NCBI GenBank assembly: GCA_017530365.1
Contig: JAFXMK010000010.1
Location: 1-64,000 of the forward strand
DNA length: 64,000 nt
Direction: 5' to 3'
DNA from: Bacteroidales bacterium
Lineage (GTDB): Bacteria; Bacteroidota; Bacteroidia; Bacteroidales; F082
Numbering within the stretch: the first letter of the stretch is position 1; each line of letters opens with the position of its first letter. A program made the translations under genes and the position numbers. The notes under the pieces are model-generated. The model ran no database searches, was not told the DNA's origin, and worked only from the letters and a program-made list of their open reading frames with translations. Below, one piece after another: positions 33,259 to 41,648 of the stretch.

Positions 33259-35214
33259 CTATTTATAATTCCTATTTGCTATTTTTATGTGTTCATAAAC
33301 CAGCGGCTCCTTCTCCATGGTCTCGGGTTGACCGTGACCGTGGTATTCCCATGCGGCGACATACATGAAGTGTTCGTCGTCTCGGAGGGTCTCGCCATCC
33401 TCGGTCTGGTGTTCGGTGCGGAAATGACCGCCGCATGATTCCTCACGATGCATGGCATCGTCGATGACGAGCTGCGCCAGCTCGAAATAGTCTTCCAAAC
33501 GGCAGGCTTTCTCCAGTTCAGGGTTGAACTCGTTGGCCGAGCCAGGGATGAAGACGGATTTCCAGAACTCGTCTTCCAATTCTTTGACCAGTTGTTTGGC
33601 CTTCGTGAGACTTTCGGTGTTGCGTGCCATGCCGCAGTATTCCCACATGATCTTGCCTAAAGCTTTGTGGAAATGATCAACGGATTTTTGGCGAGAGGTT
33701 AGAGGTGAGAGGTTAGAGGTGGACAATAGACGTTCCAGGCGTTGTTTGACATTGTTTTCCGCTTCATCGAATTCAGGTAAGGTGGATGAAATCTTGCCTA
33801 CGTTGATTTGGTCGGCGAGATAGTTTTGCATGGTATAAGGCAGCACGAAATAACCATCGGCCAAGCCTTGCATCAAGGCGGAGGCACCGAGACGGTTGGC
33901 GCCGTGGTCGCTGAAGTTGGCTTCGCCGGCAGCGAAGAGTCCGGGGATGGTGGTCTGCAGTTCGTAGTCCACCCAGAGGCCGCCCATGGTGTAGTGGATG
34001 GCAGGGTAGATCATCATCGGGGTCTCGTAGGGGTTTTCGTCGGTAATCTTCTGGTACATCTGGAAGAGGTTGCCGTATTTCTGTTCAACGACATCCTTGC
34101 CTAGACGTTGGATGGCATCGGCAAAGTCGAGATAGACGGCATAGCCCGTGCCTACGCCGTAGCCTGCGTCGCAGCGTTCCTTGGCGGCGCGAGAGGCAAC
34201 GTCGCGTGGGACGAGGTTGCCAAAGGCTGGATAGCGGCGCTCCAGGTAGTAGTCGCGGTTCTCTTCGGGTATTTCGGTAGGCTTCAACTTGCCGGCACGG
34301 ATGGCTTCAGCATCTTCTTTTTTCTTAGGCACCCAGATGCGGCCGTCGTTACGGAGGCTCTCGCTCATCAGCGTGAGCTTGCTCTGGTAGTCGCCGTGGA
34401 CAGGGATGCAGGTGGGATGGATTTGAACATAACAAGGGTTGGCGAAGGCAGCTCCTCTACGGTGGCAAATCCAAGCTGCACTACCGTTGCTGTTCATGGC
34501 ATTAGTGGAAAGATAATAGAGGTTGCCATAGCCGCCAGTGGCCAATACCACAGCGTGGGCTGCATAGCGTTCCAAGTCACCAGTGACGAGATTACGGACG
34601 ATGATGCCTCGGGCACGGCCATCCACTACGACCAAGTCCATCATCTCGCTACGCGTGTGCAACTTCACAGTGCCACGAGCGATTTCACGACTCAAAGCAC
34701 CATAAGCACCTAACAACAGTTGCTGTCCCGTCTGTCCTTTGGCATAAAAGGTCCTGCTGACCTGTGCGCCACCGAAGGAGCGGTTGTCAAGCAGTCCCCC
34801 GTAGTCGCGGGCGAAAGGCACGCCTTGTGCTACACATTGGTCGATGATGGCGCCGCTGACTTCGGCCAAGCGATAGACGTTGGCTTCACGGGCACGGTAG
34901 TCACCACCTTTGATGGTGTCGCGGAAGAGGCGTTCGACACTATCGCCATCGTTTTGATAGTTCTTGGCCGCGTTGATACCGCCTTGTGCTGCGATGCTGT
35001 GGGCGCGGCGGGGCGAGTCCTGGATACAGAAGATGTCAACGTTGAAGCCCATGGCACCGAATGAGGCAGCAGCTGAGGCTCCGGCAAGTCCAGTACCTAC
35101 TACAATAATGTCGAGTTTGCGCTTGTTGGCCGGATTGACCAGCTTCTGCGAGGCTTTATAGTTGGTCCATTTTTCGGCAAGCGGACCGGATGGTATTTTT
35201 GAGTCAAGGTTCAT
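33259..35214 (-). CDS. frdA: Fumarate reductase/succinate dehydrogenase flavoprotein subunit
   Basis: A 651-residue protein. It has the FAD motif [14 protein letters not shown] near residue 40, the His-containing [10 protein letters not shown] for covalent flavin, and the active-site HPTCIP and [19 protein letters not shown]. In anaerobic Bacteroidales it reduces fumarate to succinate as terminal acceptor. A heptamer tract (33693-33720) adds [10 protein letters not shown] in the C-terminal helical region. The open frame starts at 35295, but the family start [10 protein letters not shown] at 35214 follows the intergenic repeat. Confidence 0.95.
   Translation of the reverse strand: MNLDSKIPSGPLAEKWTNYKASQKLVNPANKRKLDIIVVGTGLAGASAAASFGAMGFNVDIFCIQDSPRRAHSIAAQGGINAAKNYQNDGDSVERLFRDTIKGGDYRAREANVYRLAEVSGAIIDQCVAQGVPFARDYGGLLDNRSFGGAQVSRTFYAKGQTGQQLLLGAYGALSREIARGTVKLHTRSEMMDLVVVDGRARGIIVRNLVTGDLERYAAHAVVLATGGYGNLYYLSTNAMNSNGSAAWICHRRGAAFANPCYVQIHPTCIPVHGDYQSKLTLMSESLRNDGRIWVPKKKEDAEAIRAGKLKPTEIPEENRDYYLERRYPAFGNLVPRDVASRAAKERCDAGYGVGTGYAVYLDFADAIQRLGKDVVEQKYGNLFQMYQKITDENPYETPMMIYPAIHYTMGGLWVDYELQTTIPGLFAAGEANFSDHGANRLGASALMQGLADGYFVLPYTMQNYLADQINVGKISSTLPEFDEAENNVKQRLERLLSTSNLSPLTSRQKSVDHFHKALGKIMWEYCGMARNTESLTKAKQLVKELEDEFWKSVFIPGSANEFNPELEKACRLEDYFELAQLVIDDAMHREESCGGHFRTEHQTEDGETLRDDEHFMYVAAWEYHGHGQPETMEKEPLVYEHIKIANRNYK
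33693..33720. repeat. Heptamer tract (GAGAGGT TAGAGGT)x2 inside frdA
   Basis: Four units alternate GAGAGGT and TAGAGGT. The tract is translated in frame as part of an extra loop near residue 505. Confidence 0.85.
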
Positions 35215-35218
35215 TGGT

Positions 35219-35246
35219 GGAAAGTTGAAAGTGGAAAACGGAAAGA
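35219..35246. repeat. Heptamer tract GGAAAGT-type x4 between frdC and frdA
   Basis: Units GGAAAGT, TGAAAGT, GGAAAAC and GGAAAGA occupy nearly the whole gap from the frdC stop to just before the frdA ATG. Confidence 0.8.
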
Positions 35247-36053
35247 TTATAGTCCGAAATAGACGAGGAGGACAACGGTTGTAAACATCAGACATACTCC
35301 CCAGGTGAAGATCTGGCCCAGCACCTCGATGGCTCGGCTGTATTTGTAGTTATACAGCCCAAAGGTCTGGAAGATGGCCGCAAAACCATGCCGTAGGTGG
35401 AACCATACGACGGTGAAAAACACCAAGTAGGCAATGACGATGTACAAAACCTTGAATTTCTCGCGGGCTTGGTGGTAGAAATCAGGTTCCACTTCGACGC
35501 CTGCTTCTTGAAGCACAGCTTTATCGTCGGCGGTAAGATTGGCGATCCAGTTGCCTTTGGCCGATAGTTCGCCTCTTTGTTCGGCAAAACTGACCGCCGC
35601 CGGCTGTGTGGCTTTCATCTTCATGAGTTCTTCCGTGTTGACCATGTATTTGCCTTTCACCCAACCGATTTTCACGAAATAGAAATCGGTAAAATGCATG
35701 ATAAGGCAGGCGAAGATGAGAATGCCCGTCCACATCTGGAGTTTGGAACCGGTGTGCGTTTTGGAGCGTTGCGGCTTATGGTAGCCTTTGGGCCGTGCCA
35801 TCTTGTTGGTGATGGCCAACCAAATGGCCAAACCCGCATGCAGCAGTAGCGCGGCAAACAGGCCTATTTCCAACACCTTGACGATGACGTATGTGCCCAT
35901 GAAGTGGCAGAAAGCGTTATACCATTCGCCCCCGTCATGTCTTAGGATGAGCAGGTTGGCGCTGGCGTGAAACAACAGGAAGAAACTCAAGAATGCACCT
36001 AAAGCACCTACGAGGATCTTCTTGGAAATGGAGTGAATCTTTGGGAGGTTCAT
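35247..36053 (-). CDS. frdC: Fumarate reductase/succinate dehydrogenase cytochrome b subunit
   Basis: A 268-residue protein with five membrane helices. Heme-ligand candidates are [27 protein letters not shown] and WFHLRHGF. It oxidises menaquinol and anchors FrdAB. A soluble loop of about 60 residues ([12 protein letters not shown] to FYHQAREKF) lies between helices 3 and 4 and seems longer than needed. The start at 36053 is preferred over the upstream frame because the -7 element is at 36074-36081. It is first gene of frdCAB. Confidence 0.9.
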   Translation of the reverse strand: MNLPKIHSISKKILVGALGAFLSFFLLFHASANLLILRHDGGEWYNAFCHFMGTYVIVKVLEIGLFAALLLHAGLAIWLAITNKMARPKGYHKPQRSKTHTGSKLQMWTGILIFACLIMHFTDFYFVKIGWVKGKYMVNTEELMKMKATQPAAVSFAEQRGELSAKGNWIANLTADDKAVLQEAGVEVEPDFYHQAREKFKVLYIVIAYLVFFTVVWFHLRHGFAAIFQTFGLYNYKYSRAIEVLGQIFTWGVCLMFTTVVLLVYFGL

Positions 36054-36073
36054 ATAGGAATTGTTTTCGACCA

Positions 36074-36081
36074 CAAAAGTA
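36074..36081 (-). promoter_or_regulatory. -7 element for frdCAB
   Basis: TACTTTTG fits TAnnTTTG, 20 bp before the frdC ATG. Confidence 0.65.
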
Positions 36082-36115
36082 CTGGTTTTTGGGGAGATGA
36101 ACAAATGAAAAATAC

Positions 36116-36123
36116 TATCTTTG
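36116..36123 (+). promoter_or_regulatory. -7 element for the peroxiredoxin gene
   Basis: TATCTTTG fits TAnnTTTG. It lies downstream of the in-frame ATGs at 36033 and 36105 and so points to the ATG at 36147. Confidence 0.65.
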
Positions 36124-36146
36124 TATCCGATTCAAATGATGTCGTT

Positions 36147-36590
36147 ATGCTACAAAAAGGAACCAAAGCCCCTTACTTTGAAGGGCAAGACGAGAACGGT
36201 AATCTCGTGAAACTAACTGATTTTGCGGGAAAGAAACTGGTACTTTATTTCTATCCCAAGGACAGCACCCCAGGCTGCACCGCTGAGGCATGCGACCTTC
36301 GTGACAACTATGAGCGTTTCCTCGCCTTGGGCTATAACGTGTTGGGTGTCAGTCGCGATAGTGCCAAGTCACACCAAAATTTCATCGCGAAATACAACCT
36401 GCCTTTTCACCTTATCGCCGACACTGACCTGACCATCCTGAAGGCTTACGAGGCTTGGGGCGAGAAGAAAATGTATGGCAAAGTGACCGAAGGCACGCTG
36501 CGCACCACCTACGTGATTGATGAAGAAGGCGTTATCATTGATGCCATAGGCAAGGTGGACACCAAGAACCATACGGCACAGATCCTATAA
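36147..36590 (+). CDS. bcp: Peroxiredoxin, Bcp/PrxQ type
   Basis: A 147-residue thiol peroxidase. It shows KLVLYFYPKDSTPGCTAEAC, holding the peroxidatic Cys and, five residues on, the resolving Cys of the atypical 2-Cys class, and ends VDTKNHTAQIL as the family does. It detoxifies hydroperoxides using thioredoxin. Its place beside frdCAB fits protection of Fe-S and flavin enzymes, although it has its own promoter. Confidence 0.93.
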   Translation: MLQKGTKAPYFEGQDENGNLVKLTDFAGKKLVLYFYPKDSTPGCTAEACDLRDNYERFLALGYNVLGVSRDSAKSHQNFIAKYNLPFHLIADTDLTILKAYEAWGEKKMYGKVTEGTLRTTYVIDEEGVIIDAIGKVDTKNHTAQIL

Positions 36591-36608
36591 GCCTTACGGC
36601 ACTTTGAA

Positions 36609-37268
36609 TTATTTGAAGCCGAAAAACTCCTTCAGTCCTTTCTTTTCTTTCAACTCTTCAGGCGTGAAGCCATAGTGCGAAGCAGCCGAAAGCGTCACCA
36701 CGTTTTCAAGGAACTCGTCGTAGGACAATTCGAACCATTCTTCGGGGATGTCGGTGTGGATGGTGCCACCGTCGTTATGGCCACCGCCCCACCACCATGA
36801 TTCGTCGAGTTCCGCTTGGTAGGTGCCATCGTCCATCTTGACGAAGGCATACCAAGTGGTCCATTCCCTCATGCCTTCCGGTGTCTTGGGGCCTTCATAA
36901 TGCGGAGCGGAATGGTCTTTGTCTGAATAACCAGGCTCGTTTTTCTTGGCATCATGTCGATACACCCAAAAACGCTCGTTGGTCTCATTAGGAATCCTTT
37001 CCAAAGTTAAGCCATCGCAATGATATATGGATCTCTTCCTGCCCTTTACCCTATTTTCAGCCGTCATCATCTTCGTTATGGCAGCGATAGGTCTCTTTGC
37101 GTCTTTGTCTTTCAACAGGCCTTTTTTTCCAAGGAGGTCCATGATGGGTTCAAGTTCTTTTTTCCAACTGTTGACGTAATACCTGCAAGTATTGTCTTCG
37201 TAAACGTAATAACTACCCACAAATAGGTCTTTGTAGGTGATTTTGTAATGATCAATAAGCCAACCCAT
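36609..37268 (-). CDS. Hypothetical protein downstream of nqrF
   Basis: A 219-residue soluble, charged protein without signal peptide or recognisable domain. It begins MGWLIDHYKITYKDLFVGSYYVYE. It contains a Trp/Gly-rich segment (ESWWWGGGHNDGGTIHTDIP) and ends in a Lys/Glu-rich helix. It starts 18 bp after the nqrF stop with no clear promoter, so it may be the last gene of the nqr transcript. No function is proposed. Confidence 0.55.
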   Translation of the reverse strand: MGWLIDHYKITYKDLFVGSYYVYEDNTCRYYVNSWKKELEPIMDLLGKKGLLKDKDAKRPIAAITKMMTAENRVKGRKRSIYHCDGLTLERIPNETNERFWVYRHDAKKNEPGYSDKDHSAPHYEGPKTPEGMREWTTWYAFVKMDDGTYQAELDESWWWGGGHNDGGTIHTDIPEEWFELSYDEFLENVVTLSAASHYGFTPEELKEKKGLKEFFGFK

Positions 37269-37286
37269 AGTTTTATATTGTTGATT

Positions 37287-38594
37287 CTATTTCTTTGGTG
37301 CCCCTCCGCCAAAGTCGTCGTACAAGATATTCTCTGGCGCCACACCCAAGTTGTCAAGCATGTTGACCACAGCGGCGCTCATCGGGCCGGGACCGCATAG
37401 ATAGTATTCGATGTCCTCGGGAGCTTTGTGGTCTTTCAGATAGGTTTCGTACATCACTTGATGCACAAAACCAGCGGTATAAGGCACGCCAGCTACATCG
37501 GCTGCGGGGTCGGGGCGGTCCAAGGCGAGGTGGAAATGGAAGTTGGGGAAGTCTTTCTCGAGTTGACGGAAGTCGTCGAGATAGAAGACTTCGTTCAAAG
37601 CGCGGGCGCCGTAGAAATAGTGCATCTCGCGGTCAGTGGTATGTAAGGTCCTCGTCATGTGCATAATCTGTGCTCTAAGTGGAGCCATTCCAGCTCCACC
37701 GCCAACCCAAACCATTTCCGCTTTACTACCTTCTTTCACGTGGAACTCGCCGTAGGGGCCTGACATGAGGACTTTGTCGCCTGGCTTCAATGAGAAAATA
37801 TAAGATGATGCAATACCAGGATTCACATTCATAAACGGTGAATCATCTCTAACCTCTAACCTCTCACCTCTCACCTTAAACGGTGGTGTGGCGATGCGCA
37901 CGGTGAGCATAAAGACATCACCTTCGGCGGGATAGTTAGCCATGGAATAGGCGCGCACCGTCGGCTCTGTGTTGACACAACGCAGGTCGAACATCTTGAA
38001 CTTTTCCCATGAGGGAAGATACTTGGCGCCAATAAGTTCCTTGTCGAAATCGGAATACTTGATGTCGAACTTCGGTATCTTGATTTGGGCGTAGGAACCA
38101 GGAATGAAATTCATGTGTTCGCCCTTTGGTAGCTGTACCTTGAACTCCTTGATGAAGGTGGCCACGTTGCGGTTACTGACCACCGTGCACTCGTATTCCT
38201 TGACATCCAGGATTGACTGCGGCACTACGATCTTCAGGTTCTCTTTCACTTTCACCTGACAGCCTAAGCGCCAATGGTCTTGGATTTGCTTTCGGGTAAA
38301 GAAGCCGACTTCGGTGGGTAAGATAGAGCCGCCGCCTTCCACCACACGGCATTTGCACTGTCCGCAAGAGCCCTTTCCACCGCAGGCCGAAGGGAGATAC
38401 ACTTTCTGCTCCGCAAGGGTATTGATCAGCGTGTTGCCAGTCGGCACTGTCAGTTCCTTGTCATCGTTGATGGTGATTTTCACCTCGCCTTTGGGCAACA
38501 ACTTATTGCGCACCCAAAGCAGCAGGGCCACGAGCAGTAGCGTGATACCTAGGAAAACGGCGATGCTTAGGATTATGTTGGTGGTGAAGTCCAT
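37287..38594 (-). CDS. nqrF: Na+-NQR subunit F (NADH dehydrogenase module)
   Basis: A 435-residue protein: one N-terminal helix, then a 2Fe-2S ferredoxin domain (CGGKGSCGQCKC), then FAD binding (RAYSMANYP) and NADH binding (VGGGAGMAPLRA, YLCGPGPMSAAV). It feeds electrons from NADH into the sodium pump. Heptamer tract 37847-37874 adds [13 protein letters not shown] between RIATPPF and FMNVNPG, a place where relatives are short. The start is 38594, 4 bp after nqrE. Confidence 0.95.
   Translation of the reverse strand: MDFTTNIILSIAVFLGITLLLVALLLWVRNKLLPKGEVKITINDDKELTVPTGNTLINTLAEQKVYLPSACGGKGSCGQCKCRVVEGGGSILPTEVGFFTRKQIQDHWRLGCQVKVKENLKIVVPQSILDVKEYECTVVSNRNVATFIKEFKVQLPKGEHMNFIPGSYAQIKIPKFDIKYSDFDKELIGAKYLPSWEKFKMFDLRCVNTEPTVRAYSMANYPAEGDVFMLTVRIATPPFKVRGERLEVRDDSPFMNVNPGIASSYIFSLKPGDKVLMSGPYGEFHVKEGSKAEMVWVGGGAGMAPLRAQIMHMTRTLHTTDREMHYFYGARALNEVFYLDDFRQLEKDFPNFHFHLALDRPDPAADVAGVPYTAGFVHQVMYETYLKDHKAPEDIEYYLCGPGPMSAAVVNMLDNLGVAPENILYDDFGGGAPKK
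37847..37874. repeat. Heptamer tract CTCTAAC x2, CTCTCAC x2 inside nqrF
   Basis: The complement of the GAGAGGT/TAGAGGT family seen in frdA and nqrB, here in the opposite orientation relative to the gene. It is translated in frame as a charged loop. Confidence 0.85.
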
Positions 38595-38598
38595 AGAG

Positions 38599-39213
38599 TC
38601 AAAGTTTAAATCCCATAAACGCCATGAAGGCAATACCCATTAAGCCAGTGATAATGAACGAGATGCCAACGCCTTCAAGGCCTTTGGGTATCTTGGAATA
38701 ACGTAGCTTTTCACGGATGGCGGCAATGGTTACGATAGCTAGTAGCCAACCGATGCCCGAGCCAAGACCAAACACGGCTGCCTCGCCAACATTGCTGAAG
38801 TTGCGTTCCTGCATGAAAAGTGAACAGCCTAAGATGGCACAGTTTACGGCAATCAGCGGGAGGAAGATGCCCAAAGCTGAATAGAGCGAGGGCGTGAATG
38901 TCTCGATGATCATCTCCAAAATCTGCACAATGGCAGCGATGATGGCGATGAAGAGGATGTAAGTCAGGAAACTCAAATCGATGGAGGCCCAGTTCGGGTT
39001 GATCCACGCCAAGGCTCCCGGCGACAACAGATATTTGTTGATCAGATAATTGACGGGAACGGTAACGACCAAAACAAAGGTGACGGCCAGACCAAGTCCT
39101 GCACTGGTTTTCACGGTTTTCGACACTGCCAGATAGGAACACATGCCCAAGAAATAGGCGAAGATCATATTGTCGACGAAAACCGATTTTATGAACAGGT
39201 TAAGGTATTCCAT
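38599..39213 (-). CDS. nqrE: Na+-NQR subunit E
   Basis: A 204-residue membrane protein. It begins MEYLNLFIKSVFVDNMIFAY and includes GMCSYLAVSK, which carries a conserved Cys of the NqrD/E pair that binds iron at the membrane centre. It is homologous to NqrD in inverted topology. An alternative ATG at 39219 touches the nqrD stop; 39213 matches the family start. Confidence 0.95.
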   Translation of the reverse strand: MEYLNLFIKSVFVDNMIFAYFLGMCSYLAVSKTVKTSAGLGLAVTFVLVVTVPVNYLINKYLLSPGALAWINPNWASIDLSFLTYILFIAIIAAIVQILEMIIETFTPSLYSALGIFLPLIAVNCAILGCSLFMQERNFSNVGEAAVFGLGSGIGWLLAIVTIAAIREKLRYSKIPKGLEGVGISFIITGLMGIAFMAFMGFKL

Positions 39214-39219
39214 GGCCAT

Positions 39220-39843
39220 TTATTTTTTGTCGTTTTCCTGCATTTCGGGGTGACGGGTACGTTGTATCCAGATGATGATACCGACGACGATGAGCGCCAT
39301 CGGAGGGAGAATCATCAGGCCGTTATTTTGATAGCCAGCTTCGTAGAACGACTGCGGAATGACTTGATAGCCTAACAGCGTTCCTGATCCCAACAACTCT
39401 CGGAAGAAAGCCACAATAATGAGTATCAAGCTATAGCCCAAGCCATTACCTAAGCCATCAAGGAAGGACTCGCCTGGACCATGTGATAGCGCGAAAGCCT
39501 CCAGCCGTCCCATAATGATGCAGTTGGTGATGATCAAACCTACATATACCGAGAGTTGTTTGCTGACATCGTAGGCGAACGCCTTCAAGAACTGGTCAAT
39601 CAGGATGACAAAGGTGGCCACCACCACGAGCTGCACGATGATGCGGATGCGTGAGGGGATGCCTTTGCGAAGCAGTGAGATGATGAGGTTGGAGAACGCT
39701 GTCACGATGGTCACGGAGGCACCCATCACCAACGCTGGTTTCAGCTTGGCGGTCACGGCCAGACAGGAGCAAATGCCGAGCACCAGCACCGTGACAGGGT
39801 TGGTCTTGCGCAGAGGTTCTATGAGGAGTTTCTTCACATTCAT
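39220..39843 (-). CDS. nqrD: Na+-NQR subunit D
   Basis: A 207-residue protein with six helices. The Cys in VLGICSCLAVT and the second-half NCIIMGRLEAFAL are typical. It pairs with NqrE in the sodium-translocating core. It overlaps the nqrC stop by 4 bp. Confidence 0.95.
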   Translation of the reverse strand: MNVKKLLIEPLRKTNPVTVLVLGICSCLAVTAKLKPALVMGASVTIVTAFSNLIISLLRKGIPSRIRIIVQLVVVATFVILIDQFLKAFAYDVSKQLSVYVGLIITNCIIMGRLEAFALSHGPGESFLDGLGNGLGYSLILIIVAFFRELLGSGTLLGYQVIPQSFYEAGYQNNGLMILPPMALIVVGIIIWIQRTRHPEMQENDKK

Positions 39844-40376
39844 CGTTGCTCAAAATAAGGTGAATACTTCTGCATTGTTCTGTCAATCATCTCTTTAACT
39901 CCATTCGAGGTCTTGGTGGCACCACTGATGGCATCCACTTCAATGGGTATCGTGCGACCATTGCTCATGAACTGCTTTCCTGAGAATTGGCTTTGGAATT
40001 TCTCTGAGGTGATCTCACCGCCCAAGCCAGGGGTTTCCGATTTGTGGTCGAATCTGGCACCCAACACGGTTTTTCCGTCAGGGGCGATGGCGAGATAACC
40101 CCAGATCGGACCCCAAAGTCCGTTGCCCTGCATGGGAATAACGGTGATGTTGTCATCGATGAGATATACTGGCAAGTCGCCGTCAACAAAAGTGATCTTA
40201 CTGTCATCGGTAGCACCTGCCGCAGCTAAAATCATCATGCGTTTCTCGTTCTCTTTGTTGCGCTGTTGGTAAGGCTGTAGCCATAAGGCCGCTGCCGTCA
40301 GCAAGATCGCCACTACGACCACTAAGATCGTGGAATACAAGAAGATGTATCCGTTGCTGTTGATATCTCTCTTCAT
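39840..40376 (-). CDS. nqrC: Na+-NQR subunit C
   Basis: A 178-residue protein with one N-terminal helix and a periplasmic domain. SGATKTSNGVKEMI near the C-terminus carries the Thr that takes covalent FMN. It is shorter than the roughly 210-260 residues usual for NqrC, with the middle of the periplasmic domain reduced. The start MKRDINSNGY at 40376 overlaps nqrB by 4 bp, although the frame is open to 40445. Confidence 0.92.
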   Translation of the reverse strand: MKRDINSNGYIFLYSTILVVVVAILLTAAALWLQPYQQRNKENEKRMMILAAAGATDDSKITFVDGDLPVYLIDDNITVIPMQGNGLWGPIWGYLAIAPDGKTVLGARFDHKSETPGLGGEITSEKFQSQFSGKQFMSNGRTIPIEVDAISGATKTSNGVKEMIDRTMQKYSPYFEQR

Positions 40377-40682
40377 TGGGCAGTGGCTTTTGATTTGACA
40401 ATGGCGCGCTTTTGGCGTCGTTTGATATTCCGTGCAATGACACAATGGTCAATGAGCGGGGCAAAGCAGTTCATCAGCAGGATGCTGAGCATCATCCCTT
40501 CAGGATAGGCAGGGTTGAGCACACGAAGCATCACGGCAAAGGCGCCGATGAGGAAACCGTAAATCCATTTTCCGATATTGGTCTGTGCAGCCGTGACGGG
40601 GTCGGTGGCCATGAAGACCGCACCGAACATGAAGCCGCCCATGAGGTAGTGGTAGTAGAAGGGGATTTCGAAGTAAGTTGAA

Positions 40683-40707
40683 AGGTTAGAGGTTAGAGGT
40701 GAGAGGT
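40683..40707. repeat. Heptamer tract AGGTTAG/AGGTGAG inside nqrB, in frame
   Basis: AGGTTAG, AGGTTAG, AGGTGAG and a partial unit code for the loop SPLTSNLST between two membrane segments. Confidence 0.8.
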
Positions 40708-41278
40708 AGTTGAACAGGAGGCCCATCAGGCCGCCACCGAGGATGACGGAGAGCATGATGCGCCAGCTGGCGATGCCGGTGACAAGCAACAGGATGGCAC
40801 CTAACAATATGGCAACGACCGAGGTTTCGCAGGTGGAGCCAGGGATGATACCGATAAACATATCCAAAGCGGATGCCGTTGGGTGTATTCCAGCGGCCAG
40901 TTCAGCCAAGGGGGTAGCGCTCGTGATGGCGTCGGTGCCCCAAAGATCGGCGGCAATCCAGACGTTGTCGCCCGACATCCTAGTGGGATAGGCGAAAAAC
41001 AGGAAGGCACGCGCCACCAAGGCTGGGTTGAGGAAGTTCATCCCTGTGCCACCAAAGACTTCCTTGCCGATGATGACGGCAAAGGCCGTGGCTAGCGCCA
41101 ACTGCCACAAGGGCGTGGTGACGGGAACAATCATCGGGATGATGAATCCCGTGACCAAAAAGCCTTCGTTTACCTCGTGGTGCCGTATCTGGGCAAAGGC
41201 AAATTCGATGCCGAGACCGACGATATAAGAAACCGCAATCAAAGGCAGCATGCGAATGAAACCGAACCAGAGGCAGGC

Positions 41279-41306
41279 GAGAGGTGAGAGGTGAGAGGTG
41301 AGGGGG
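41279..41306. repeat. Heptamer tract GAGAGGT x3 plus degenerate unit at the nqrB frame break
   Basis: Three identical units (41279-41299) and GAGGGGG. All reading frames through it stay open and spell PLTSHLS in rotation, so frame choice depends only on unit number. Confidence 0.9.
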
Positions 41307-41648
41307 TGGCGAGGTAATGCTGATGTCCGATGTTCCACATCCCGAAGAGCATGGCGGGCATCAAGGCGATCACCACCATGATCATGGCACGTTTCAAGTC
41401 GATGGCATCGCGGACATGACAGCCTCGCTTGGTGACTCGGTTGGGGGTGAAGGCAAAGGTTTCAAAAGCTTCGAAAGTGCTGTGGAGCCACGGGAACCGT
41501 CCGCCTTCGCTGAAAGATGGTTTTATCTTGTCGATGTAATGCCGAAGTCCTCCTACACGTTCTTTCACGCCGCCATTTTGTTCCTCCTTCGGAGCGATGA
41601 AGAAGTCGCGGAAGGCCTTCCAAAATCCATAGCTGTTCTTGGGTTTCA

